Both the position numbers and the translations under genes were made by a program. This document shows, piece after piece, positions 26,989-35,213 of a DNA stretch of 64,000 nucleotides; the stretch's first letter is position 1; the number at the start of each line of letters is the position of its first letter. Origin of the DNA: Bacteroidetes bacterium UBA4416 (GTDB taxonomy: Bacteria > Bacteroidota > Bacteroidia > B-17B0 > Aurantibacillaceae); contig DGQK01000024.1 of NCBI GenBank assembly GCA_002390745.1, positions 62,747 to 126,746 of the forward strand, given 5' to 3'. The notes under the pieces are model-generated. The model was not told the DNA's origin and searched no databases. It worked only from the letters and a program-made list of their open reading frames with translations.

Positions 26989-28679
26989 GCAAAAATTCCG
27001 GTCAGAAACAAAGAGACATCCTGATGCTGCTGGTAGTAGCGGCTATCCTGGTGCTGCTCAATTTTGTGGCTTCCTTTTTATTCAAGCGCTTCGACCTTAC
27101 TTCCGAAAAACGCTATACCTTATCGGCCTCCACCAAAAAGCTCCTCGGTGAGCTCGACGATGTGGTTTACATTAAAGTATACCTGCAGGGGAACTTCAAC
27201 CCCAGCTTTACCAGGCTGCGCAACGAAACCAAAGAGATCCTGGATGAATACCGGGCTTACTCCGATGACAAGATCGAATACGAGTTCGTGAACCCGCTCG
27301 ACAATCCGAATAAGGAAGAGGTGGAAAACCTGGAGAAGCAGCTTTACCAGAAAGGGATCATGCCGGAGCAGGTGATCGACCGAAGCTCGCAGAAGGTTTC
27401 CGAAACCTATATCTGGCCGGGTGCTATTGTGACATACAAAGGCAAGGAGAGTGTTTGGCAGATTTACAAGAAGCAGGTTGGCTATCAGCAGGAACAAAGT
27501 ATCAACAACTCGGTTCAGGAGCTGGAATACGGCCTCTCAAACAGCATCCGCAAAACGCAGATCATCCGCAAGCCCGAGGTCGTTTTCCTGGAGGGGCATG
27601 GCGAGCTCGATACCATCTATGCGGCCGATTTCATGACCTCGCTCTCCGAGTATTACAATGTGACGCGCGTGAAGATGAACAATAAGCTCTATTCACTGAA
27701 AGGCGCCGATGCTATTGTGATTGCACAGCCGGATTCTGCCTTTACGGACAAGGAGATCTTCCTGATCGACCAGTTCATTATGCATGGCGGAAAAGCCATG
27801 TGGCTGATCGATCCTGTGTATATCAACCGCGACACGCTGAATACCAAAGGCTATACACTTGGTTTTAAAAATGAGCTGAACCTCGACGAGATCCTTTTCA
27901 AATACGGAGTGCGCCTAAACCCACTGATGGTGCAGGACCTGCAATGCGCACGCGTGCCGATCAATGTAGGCTTCAAAAAAGGACAGCCGGATTTTCAGCC
28001 TTTTCCATGGATGTATTATCCCCTGATCCTACCGGTTTCCAGCCACCCGATTGTGAAGAACCTGGACCTCATCCGCACGGAATTTATCGGCACGCTGGAT
28101 ACGGTATTTGCACGCGATGTGAAAAAGACGATCCTCCTCCAAACATCGAAGTATACCAAAACGCAGCCTACGCCCACACGTATCAACGTGGGAATGATCC
28201 GCTACAAGCCCGATGAAAAACAATACAACAACTCGTTCCAAAACGTAGCCTGCCTGCTGGAAGGCTCCTTTGAATCGGTCTATAAGAACAGGATCCCGAG
28301 CGCTTTTCTGCAGGACAGTGCCTTCGACATTATGGATAAGAGCAAGCCTACACGCATGATTGTGGTGGCCGACGGCGATATTGCAAAGAACGAGTACCAG
28401 AGAAGCTCCGGAAGGGTAATGCCTGTTGGCTTTGACTCTTACATGAACGAGCAGTTTGCGAACAGGACCTTCCTGCTCAATTGCATGAACTACCTGCTGG
28501 ACGATCAGGGCCTGCTTCAGCTGCGTTCACGCGAGGTGAAGCTCAGGCTGCTTGATAAGAAAAAGATCTCACAGCAAACAACGAAGTGGAAGGTCGTGAA
28601 TGTAGGCTTCCCACTGGCAGCTATTTTCCTGTTTGCCCTGATCCAGTTCTATATCCGGACAAAAAAATACACGAAATAA
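26982..28679 (+). CDS. gldG: Gliding-motility-associated ABC transporter substrate-binding protein GldG
   Basis: A 565-residue protein with one N-terminal membrane helix (about residues 10-32), a large periplasmic region and one C-terminal helix (about 537-558) ending in a lysine-rich tail. The periplasmic part starts with RFDLTSEKRYTLS, typical of the ABC_transp_aux family, and carries VFLEGHGELDT and KAMWLIDPVY from the family's Rossmann-like section. The start codon lies inside gldF, so expression is coupled. Confidence 0.93.
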   Translation: MVGKNSGQKQRDILMLLVVAAILVLLNFVASFLFKRFDLTSEKRYTLSASTKKLLGELDDVVYIKVYLQGNFNPSFTRLRNETKEILDEYRAYSDDKIEYEFVNPLDNPNKEEVENLEKQLYQKGIMPEQVIDRSSQKVSETYIWPGAIVTYKGKESVWQIYKKQVGYQQEQSINNSVQELEYGLSNSIRKTQIIRKPEVVFLEGHGELDTIYAADFMTSLSEYYNVTRVKMNNKLYSLKGADAIVIAQPDSAFTDKEIFLIDQFIMHGGKAMWLIDPVYINRDTLNTKGYTLGFKNELNLDEILFKYGVRLNPLMVQDLQCARVPINVGFKKGQPDFQPFPWMYYPLILPVSSHPIVKNLDLIRTEFIGTLDTVFARDVKKTILLQTSKYTKTQPTPTRINVGMIRYKPDEKQYNNSFQNVACLLEGSFESVYKNRIPSAFLQDSAFDIMDKSKPTRMIVVADGDIAKNEYQRSSGRVMPVGFDSYMNEQFANRTFLLNCMNYLLDDQGLLQLRSREVKLRLLDKKKISQQTTKWKVVNVGFPLAAIFLFALIQFYIRTKKYTK

Positions 28680-28743
28680 GATGCAGGACAGAATTTCCTG
28701 TTTCACATAACATTCCCCTCAACAGATCAACGCTTAAAAGCCC

Positions 28744-29769
28744 ATGAAAAAAAGCTCCGTTATTACCATCATCATTTTACTGGCACTGGCCATAGCTGCC
28801 ATCGTTGTTTATAGAAACAAGGGCAAGAACTCCACCATCGACAAAGAGGCCAGCGACTTCGGGCTGAAGGACACGGCTTCCGTGGACAAGATTTTCATGG
28901 CAGACAAGGAGGGGAAGAATGTGCTCCTGGAACGCAGGCCGGAAGGCTGGGTGGTAAACGGGAAGTTCCCGGCACGCCCGGATGCCATCGAAACGCTGTT
29001 GTACACCATCCGCATGGTAGAGGTAAAATCGCCGGTATCCAAAGCCGGCCGCGAAACGGCGATCAAATTCATGGCAGGTAAATCGGTGAAGATAGAAATA
29101 TATGCCAAGGGAAAAAAAGTGAAACAATACTATGTGGGACACCCGACGCAGGACCATACAGGCACCTACATGCTGATGTCGGATCCTGAAACGGGAGAGA
29201 ATTTCAAAGACCCTTTTATTACACATATTCCGGGCTTCAACGGCTACCTCACCACGCGTTACTTCATAGAAGAATCCGATTGGCGCGGGCGCCTGATGAT
29301 CAATTTCAGGCCGCCGCAGATCAAGCAGATCAAACTCGACCTGCATGAAATACCCGATTCTTCTTTTGTGATCGACCTGTTCAGCATGCAGCGCTTCGGC
29401 CTCAGAAACGGGAAGGGCCAGCAGCTTCCATTCTCGGAGGAAAAGCTGAAGCAGTACATTGCCTATTTTCAGAACGTGAACTGCGAATATGTGCTTGACA
29501 AAACAGAGCACCTCGTGGATTCCCTCGCCAAATCAGGGGTTCCTTTTGCCACGCTTACCGTAACCGACAGAAACAACAAACAAAATGTGACCCAGTTCTT
29601 CCACAAGTTTCCGGTTGCTTCCAAAAACGAGCAGTACGGCGTGGATTACAAATACGACCCCGACAGGTTATTTGTGAGATATAATGAGGGCAAGGATTAC
29701 GGCGTGGCGCAATACTATGTGTTTGGAAAAATGCTCCAGACCTACCGCTATTTCATCCCGGAAAAATGA
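28744..29769 (+). CDS. DUF4340 membrane-anchored periplasmic protein
   Basis: A 341-residue protein with an N-terminal membrane anchor (about residues 6-23) and a periplasmic DUF4340 region: FGLKDTASVDKIFMADKEG, VLLERRPEGWVVNGKFPARPDAIETLL, and TRYFIEESDWRGRLMINF. It follows gldG by 64 bases on the same strand. DUF4340 proteins commonly sit beside ABC_transp_aux (GldG-like) genes in bacteria, which suggests an accessory part of that transporter. Function is otherwise unknown. Confidence 0.82.
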   Translation: MKKSSVITIIILLALAIAAIVVYRNKGKNSTIDKEASDFGLKDTASVDKIFMADKEGKNVLLERRPEGWVVNGKFPARPDAIETLLYTIRMVEVKSPVSKAGRETAIKFMAGKSVKIEIYAKGKKVKQYYVGHPTQDHTGTYMLMSDPETGENFKDPFITHIPGFNGYLTTRYFIEESDWRGRLMINFRPPQIKQIKLDLHEIPDSSFVIDLFSMQRFGLRNGKGQQLPFSEEKLKQYIAYFQNVNCEYVLDKTEHLVDSLAKSGVPFATLTVTDRNNKQNVTQFFHKFPVASKNEQYGVDYKYDPDRLFVRYNEGKDYGVAQYYVFGKMLQTYRYFIPEK

Positions 29770-29828
29770 TGTTAAAAAGTAGTTTATAAATAGACTACAG
29801 GCAGGCGCTTTTGCTCTCTGCATATCGC

Positions 29829-29836
29829 TAAATTTG
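29829..29836 (+). promoter_or_regulatory. -7 box (TAAATTTG) of dnaN
   Basis: TAnnTTTG match 74 bases before the dnaN ATG, with a TTTTG 15 bases upstream that could act as a short-spaced -33 element. Confidence 0.4.
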
Positions 29837-29910
29837 ATAGGCCTTAAACCATGTTGCATTGCAGGATGTTTTAGGTGTAGCATTCAATTACTCACACTAA
29901 GCTTTTATAT

Positions 29911-31032
29911 ATGAATTTTGTAGTATCATCTTCTACTCTTTTAAAACATTTAAAATCCATCAGCGGTGTTTTAAATTCAAGCAATACCATTCCTATCCTG
30001 GACTGTTTTCTGTTTGAGCTCAACAATGGCAGCTTAACGCTGTACGCCAGCGATATGGAAACAACGATCACTACCAGCGTGAAGGTGGAGTCGTCGGAGA
30101 ACGGCAGCATTGCCATTCCGGCCAAAACCCTCCTGGAAGCTCTCAGCAACCTGCCTGAGCAGCCCGTGTCTTTTATCATTGACTCTAAAAAATTCAGCGC
30201 CAAATTAAAAACCGAAACAGGCGATTACACCTTAACGGGCCATAACGGCGACGAGTATCCGAAACTGCCGAAAGTGGAAGCGCCTACTTCTGTGATCATT
30301 AAAAGCGATGTGCTTGGAAACGCCATCAACAAAACGATCTTCGCAACAGGCAATGATGACCTGAGGCCGGTGATGAGCGGGGTATTCTGCCAGTTTACGG
30401 ATGAGAACTCTATTTTTGTGGCTACCGATGCGCATAAGCTCGTGCGCTACACCCGCAACGATGCCAAAGCCGGTGCCTCTGCGGCTTTCATTATGCCTAA
30501 AAAACCGCTCAATGTATTGAAAAACTTATTGGCAGGTATCGACGATGCGGTAAAAGTAGAATTCAACAAAACGAATGCGTATTTCAGCTTTGGGAACATC
30601 AACCTGGTATGCCGCCTGATCGATGGAAAATACCCTAACTACGAGGCGGTAATTCCGAAACAGAACCCTAACAAACTAACGGTTGATAGGGCCTCTTTCC
30701 TCGGCGCCCTGCGTCGTGTAAGTGTGTTCGCCAATAAGGCCACACACCAGATCCGCCTTAAAATTGCAGGAAGCCAACTCACGATTTCTGCGGAAGATCT
30801 TGACTTCGCGAACGAAGGGCATGAAACCCTGATGTGTACGTATGTGGGCGAAGATATGGAGATCGGCTTCAACTCGAAGTTTGTCCTGGAAATGCTCACC
30901 AACCTGGAAAGCGATGAGGTAACCATCGAGATGAGCGCCCCTAACCGCGCAGGTATTATTGTTCCAACGCAAAAAGCCAATCCTTCGGAGGATGTGCTCA
31001 TGCTTGTGATGCCGGTGATGTTGAATAATTAA
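29911..31032 (+). CDS. dnaN: DNA polymerase III sliding clamp (beta subunit)
   Basis: A 373-residue protein with the three-fold domain repeat of the bacterial clamp: the first domain starts MNFVVSSSTLLKHLKSISGVL, the second near residue 130 (IIKSDVLGNAINKTIFATG) and the third near residue 255 (VDRASFLGALRRVSVFAN). The C-terminal MLVMPVML strand forms part of the protein-binding pocket. It stands away from dnaA, as usual in Bacteroidota, and appears to be transcribed alone. Confidence 0.97.
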   Translation: MNFVVSSSTLLKHLKSISGVLNSSNTIPILDCFLFELNNGSLTLYASDMETTITTSVKVESSENGSIAIPAKTLLEALSNLPEQPVSFIIDSKKFSAKLKTETGDYTLTGHNGDEYPKLPKVEAPTSVIIKSDVLGNAINKTIFATGNDDLRPVMSGVFCQFTDENSIFVATDAHKLVRYTRNDAKAGASAAFIMPKKPLNVLKNLLAGIDDAVKVEFNKTNAYFSFGNINLVCRLIDGKYPNYEAVIPKQNPNKLTVDRASFLGALRRVSVFANKATHQIRLKIAGSQLTISAEDLDFANEGHETLMCTYVGEDMEIGFNSKFVLEMLTNLESDEVTIEMSAPNRAGIIVPTQKANPSEDVLMLVMPVMLNN

Positions 31033-31099
31033 CAGACGCTATACTTCTTTTCCAGAAACGGTAAAAACACCAGGACCAAATCAATAGCATTATCAAAAA

Positions 31100-31129
31100 A
31101 AATCCCCTTACAACCATGTAAGGGGATTT
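31100..31129 (-). terminator. Terminator of the small acidic protein gene
   Basis: A perfect 13-base stem (AAATCCCCTTACA with its complement, 4-base loop) is followed on the minus strand by a run of seven T. It lies just past the minus-strand stop at 31135 and may also receive transcription from dnaN. Confidence 0.85.
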
Positions 31130-31134
31130 CTGTT

Positions 31135-31338
31135 TCAGGGCTGATACCTTCTGTGATCGTCTTTATCGGATTCAGCTTTCTTTGTGTCTTCCTCGTCGCA
31201 CTCATCACTGTAAGTAATGTCGTAGCCATAAATAGCTTTTAATGCTGCCCTGGCCTGCCCTACTTCCTTACCTTTCCAGATACACTGATTGGCTATTGAT
31301 TCAAGAGCTGCAACGTCGTCCCAGTTAATTTTACTCAT
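31135..31338 (-). CDS. Small acidic protein of unknown function
   Basis: A 67-residue protein, start ATG 31338 (MSKINWDDVAALE). The frame reaches 31368, but that start is upstream of the expected transcription start. The first 40 residues look folded (helical, with ANQCIWKGKEVGQARAALKAIYGYD); the tail is highly acidic then basic (DECDEEDTKKAESDKDDHRRY) and probably disordered. I do not recognise a family. Its own -7 box and terminator make it a monocistronic, probably well-expressed gene. Confidence 0.7.
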   Translation of the reverse strand: MSKINWDDVAALESIANQCIWKGKEVGQARAALKAIYGYDITYSDECDEEDTKKAESDKDDHRRYQP

Positions 31339-31365
31339 GATTTCCCTCTCGTTGATTTCGTTATA

Positions 31366-31373
31366 CAAAGGTA
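31366..31373 (-). promoter_or_regulatory. -7 box (TACCTTTG) of the small acidic protein gene
   Basis: Reads TACCTTTG on the minus strand, an exact TAnnTTTG match, about 27 bases upstream of ATG 31338; GAGAGGG sits between and could assist ribosome binding. Confidence 0.55.
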
Positions 31374-31559
31374 CGTCGAAGCCAAAATAAATATCCGGGC
31401 CCCGGGGCTTTTTAAAACTTCTTAACTTTGGAATTAAATTTTATTGGGAAAAGGCCGGTACAGACCATTCCTTCCTGGAGAAAGCGTTCTGCCTAAATCG
31501 GCATGGAAATCACCGGAAAGAGAAGTAAAGCATGCTTCAAGTCAAATGGCCCTTACGGA

Positions 31560-33704
31560 TTAGTTCACGGCTTTCCCCATGAAGTTCACCATGATCAGTT
31601 CCTCCAGCGTGTAACGCTTACCGTTTACCACCGTCGTGATCCAGGCATCTGCCTGTCCTTTGGCGATGATCTTCTGGCGGACTGCCTCAGCTTCCCTGAG
31701 GGTAGGGAACTGCTGCTGGGTGAACCGGGTGATCCCGTCGGGATAACTAATGATCTCCGGCGCACCGAATTCTTTCAGATGATCGTATTTGTAATTTTCC
31801 GGGTGCTTATAGGCTGCGATCTGAACTTTGAATACGAGTCCTTCGGCACAAGTAAGCCCTCCTATCTCGAGCAGCTTATTATAATTCTCAGGCACGTTTA
31901 GCGACTTTCCTTTCAGGGAAGAAAAATCAGGTGCCGCTCCGCCATTGCAGGGGGTCAGGCTTGGCTTTACTTCTGTCGGTGCTGTCGTAGGGGTGGTAGC
32001 AGCGTCGATGATGTTATTGATAACCGCATCGTTCTTGAAATCTTCGACGTTATTCGCTTTACCCAATAAGCTGTCAAGGATGGCATTCACCGATTTTTGT
32101 TTCCGTTTGTTGACATAGGCCGGAGAGTAGAGGTAGAAGTCCTTCCGGATCTCTACAAAGCGCTGGAGTTTCTCCACGTCGATCTCTTCGTCAACGGCTT
32201 CAAAACCCGGCACGCTCACTGAGATGCGGATCTTATAACCATTGCCCGGCGATAATGCCATCAGGTACTTTCCTGTTTTGGCATTGGCATAATAAGGCCC
32301 GACAGATTCATTTGTCGCTTTTTTGCTCACTTCAATCTTTGCATCAATCGGCTTGTCGTCGGCATACACATTGCCTTTCAGGAGCGCCAGGATCGGCTTT
32401 TCGCCCAGGATTCCCGGCTCTACCGAATAAATATCCTGGCTGCCCTTGCCGCCCGCTCCACCACGGTTGGAAGAAAAATAGCCCCTGTCTCCTTTCGCAT
32501 TGATCACGTAGAAGCGGTCGTCTTCTGTTGTATTCAGGGGGATGCCCATGCTCAGAGGTTCTATCCAGTGATTATCCTGCTTGATGGAATACATAATGTC
32601 GTAGCCTCCGATACTCTTATGGCCTTCGGAGCTAAAGAACAGGGTAATGCCATCTGGATGGATAAAAGGCGCATCTTCGTTATATTCTGTATTGATACCA
32701 GGCCCGAGATTAACCGCCGGGCCCCAGTCGCCGTTGATCTTCTCGGAAACATACAGATCCCGGCCGCCAAGCCCTCCCGGGCGCTCGGATGCAAAATAAA
32801 GGAAACGCCCGTCAGAAGAAATAGAGCAGCTTCCTTCCCACTCCGGGGTATTGATGTTCTTATTCAGCCTTACCGGCTTGCTCCATTCCGTGCCGTTGAG
32901 CGAGCTCATGAACAAGTCGCCCGCATCGTTATTGCTGATAAAGCTGAACAGGGTCTGACCATCGGGCGACAATGCTACTGCTGCATCGTTTCCTTTCGTA
33001 TTGAGGGTCGCAATGCCTGTAGGCTCCGACCATACAGAATCATTCATCCTTGTGCTGATAAAAATATCCTCGTGGTAAGAGCCGCCTTGCAGGTCTGGCT
33101 TCAGGGCATCATTAAGCAAGCCACCGGTGCTCTTGCGGCCGGCATAGGTGAAGATGATCACCGACTCGTCGGCAGAGATCACAGGCACACCTTCCAGCTC
33201 AGCGGTATTGATAGGCAAGCCAATATTTTTAATGTCGGCGATGACTTTCTGGCTGATCAGCAGTTTCCCGTTATTGCAATTTACCACACCGAGCTTCGCA
33301 TCCTTCACCATCAGTTTATCCTCTTCTTTCTGCTTGGCACCCTGCATCATTCCGAGGTATGTTTCGTAGGCTTCCAGGGCTTCGTCAAAGCGGTAATTGA
33401 TGTGATAGGCTTTCCCCAGGTAATAATTGATCTCGGCGCTCTTATCCACGTTCTTAAGCTCTTCGAAGATCTCGATTGCCCTTGCTTTTTTTTCAGGATA
33501 ATTGATGGAAGAAACTCCCAGGCGATACTTATACTCCAGGTTCTTCGGGTTCTGCGCACTCAGCTTGTCATAAAGCTCATACGCGCATTTGAATTCCCTG
33601 TTTTCATAACAAAAGGCAGCATCTTGTTTCAGGTCCTTGACCTGCGAAAAAGCGCGGCCAGTAAGGAACAGGGAGAGGATTAAGAAGAATTTGAACTTTT
33701 GCAT
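31560..33704 (-). CDS. PorE-like TPR/PD40 envelope protein ending in a SPOR-like domain
   Basis: A 714-residue exported protein, signal peptide ending near AFSQ (residue 21). TPR-like helices (about 25-130) are followed by PD40/WD40-like beta-propeller repeats (about 165-430, such as ALSPDGQTLFSFISN, SISSDGRFLYFASERPGGLGG and FIHPDGITLFFSSEG), a carboxypeptidase-regulatory-like domain (about 440-520), a linker, and a last 100 residues that resemble a SPOR/sporulation-related fold (VFKVQIAAYKHPENY ... TLREAEAVRQKIIAKG). PorE and its relatives carry TPR-PD40-CRD-OmpA in that order; here no OmpA motif is visible. SPOR domains bind denuded glycan strands, so a peptidoglycan-anchoring role may be kept by another route. 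Confidence 0.82.
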   Translation of the reverse strand: MQKFKFFLILSLFLTGRAFSQVKDLKQDAAFCYENREFKCAYELYDKLSAQNPKNLEYKYRLGVSSINYPEKKARAIEIFEELKNVDKSAEINYYLGKAYHINYRFDEALEAYETYLGMMQGAKQKEEDKLMVKDAKLGVVNCNNGKLLISQKVIADIKNIGLPINTAELEGVPVISADESVIIFTYAGRKSTGGLLNDALKPDLQGGSYHEDIFISTRMNDSVWSEPTGIATLNTKGNDAAVALSPDGQTLFSFISNNDAGDLFMSSLNGTEWSKPVRLNKNINTPEWEGSCSISSDGRFLYFASERPGGLGGRDLYVSEKINGDWGPAVNLGPGINTEYNEDAPFIHPDGITLFFSSEGHKSIGGYDIMYSIKQDNHWIEPLSMGIPLNTTEDDRFYVINAKGDRGYFSSNRGGAGGKGSQDIYSVEPGILGEKPILALLKGNVYADDKPIDAKIEVSKKATNESVGPYYANAKTGKYLMALSPGNGYKIRISVSVPGFEAVDEEIDVEKLQRFVEIRKDFYLYSPAYVNKRKQKSVNAILDSLLGKANNVEDFKNDAVINNIIDAATTPTTAPTEVKPSLTPCNGGAAPDFSSLKGKSLNVPENYNKLLEIGGLTCAEGLVFKVQIAAYKHPENYKYDHLKEFGAPEIISYPDGITRFTQQQFPTLREAEAVRQKIIAKGQADAWITTVVNGKRYTLEELIMVNFMGKAVN

Positions 33705-33821
33705 GTCAGTTGGTTTATAAACTTATAAACATAAGTTATATGTATAAACCAAATTTGATGCTTTTATGAGCATTTTAAACAAGCAACGAAAGCTTCTTAT
33801 TAACACGAAGGCGTTAAAAGC

Positions 33822-33857
33822 AAAGGCTCCGTCGCGGTATATTGCGACGGAGCCTTT
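33822..33857 (-). terminator. Terminator of the ompH pair
   Basis: A 14-base perfect stem (AAAGGCTCCGTCGC and complement, 8-base loop) with T-rich sequence following on the minus strand, just past the OmpH stop at 33875. Confidence 0.85.
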
Positions 33858-33874
33858 GGTAAATGCACGTAATT

Positions 33875-34483
33875 TTACTTGCTACCTGCCGGTTTCGCAC
33901 CTGGCGCCGGTTTCGGAGTTACTGTTCCCGTTTTCGGGGTCGGTGTTGTTTGTGCGCCCGGGATCACAGCTGCCGGCATAGAGTCCAGTTTTTTCTTCAC
34001 TAAACCGATAATGTCGTCGGAAGCCTCTGTGTAGAGAACGTTTCCGGTACTTGTGTCGAGCACGTATTTATAACTGTTCTCTTTAGCGACCATTTCAATG
34101 GCTTTTTTCGCTTTGTCGTAGATCGGCTTCGACAGTTCGCCGTATTTACGCTGGTAATCCTGCTGAGCCTGTGATTTGAAATCTTCAATACGCTTGTTCA
34201 GGTCCTGCAGTTCCTGTTCTTTGGCAGCCGCTACGATCGGGGAATAACTATCCCTGTTTTTCATATAATCAGCATACTTAGTCTGCAATTCGGTTTCCAT
34301 TGTTGCTACCTGCGTTTCGAGTTCTTTCAGGTATTTCTGAGCGACTTCCTGTGCCGTTTTGCTTTCAGGCATTAAGGTGATTAAGGAATCCAGGCTGATG
34401 TGAGCAATTTTCTGAGCTTTTGCAAACGTCACTGATCCTATGGTTAAGGCAACAATTGCAATCGATTTTACTAAGTGTTTCAT
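33875..34483 (-). CDS. OmpH/Skp-family periplasmic chaperone (distal copy)
   Basis: A 202-residue exported protein: signal peptide to about residue 23 (TFAKAQ), then KIAHISLDSLITLMPESKTA at the jellyfish body, a long coiled coil (about 45-130) forming the tentacles, and YVLDTSTGNVLYTEASDDI closing the body. The C-terminal 30 residues are a proline/threonine/glycine/lysine tail (PTPKTGTVTPKPAP) not needed for the fold. Skp chaperones hold unfolded barrel proteins for BamA. It is the distal gene of a unit with a second ompH and lies downstream of bamA. Confidence 0.93.
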   Translation of the reverse strand: MKHLVKSIAIVALTIGSVTFAKAQKIAHISLDSLITLMPESKTAQEVAQKYLKELETQVATMETELQTKYADYMKNRDSYSPIVAAAKEQELQDLNKRIEDFKSQAQQDYQRKYGELSKPIYDKAKKAIEMVAKENSYKYVLDTSTGNVLYTEASDDIIGLVKKKLDSMPAAVIPGAQTTPTPKTGTVTPKPAPGAKPAGSK

Positions 34484-34531
34484 TGTTTTTTTGGGTTATT
34501 TTGTAGTTATAGTTTAACGGTCGGGGTACTA

Positions 34532-35047
34532 TTATTTTTTATTATAGCCCATAAAGGTAAGCACATCTTCGCTTTTATCATACTTACTGTTGGAATAAAG
34601 TAAAGAAACCTGACCGGCTTTATCAAAAATAAATGCTAAGCCGCCACGTTCTGCCACCTGTTTGATAGCGCTGTACACTTTATCCTGGATCGGCTTTACG
34701 AGCTCAATACGTTTCTTGAAAAGCTCTCCATCTACGCCAAAACGCGACTTCTGAAGCTCTTTCACTTCTTTTTCCTTGTTAATGATCTCGTTCTCGCGTT
34801 TCTTCTTCATGTCATCGGTCAGTAATACCGACTCTGCCTGGTAAATTTTATAGAGTTTATCGATCTCTCCGTATTTGACCTCGATCTCTTTCTGCCAGTC
34901 GACAGAAGTTTTATCAAGCTCGGCCTGGGCGGCCTTGTACTCAGGGATTTTTGAAAGGATATAATCGCTGTCTACATAGCCTATCTTTTGGGCAAAAGAG
35001 AAGCTTACAGCAATCAGAGCGATGAGTGTTAAGATGGATTTTTTCAT
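34532..35047 (-). CDS. OmpH/Skp-family periplasmic chaperone (proximal copy)
   Basis: A 171-residue exported protein with a signal peptide to residue 19 (VSFSFAQ), KIGYVDSDYILSKIPEYKAAQAE as the first body strand and helix, a charged coiled coil (about 45-115) and GLAFIFDKAGQVSLLYSN closing the body. It lacks the proline-rich tail of its neighbour. The pair probably arose by an old duplication and could form mixed trimers. Gaps are 48 bases to the next ompH and 166 to bamA. Confidence 0.93.
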   Translation of the reverse strand: MKKSILTLIALIAVSFSFAQKIGYVDSDYILSKIPEYKAAQAELDKTSVDWQKEIEVKYGEIDKLYKIYQAESVLLTDDMKKKRENEIINKEKEVKELQKSRFGVDGELFKKRIELVKPIQDKVYSAIKQVAERGGLAFIFDKAGQVSLLYSNSKYDKSEDVLTFMGYNKK

Positions 35048-35213
35048 GTTTTCTATTATTGCTTTAGTGCCATCGGTAAGCCGGCTACTTTATACATTTT
35101 CTGCAACCGGCCAACATGGCTATTTTATACTGCTGATGTTAGTTTCAGGTATTTCGTAATCGATCATAACGTATGCCAAGATACATATATTTTGTTTAGT
35201 TAACGTTTTTTAG

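Noticed and set aside
32568..33683. Plus-strand frame of 371 codons opposite the PorE-like gene
   Set aside because: No family features, and the minus strand carries PD40 repeats in a proper reading frame.
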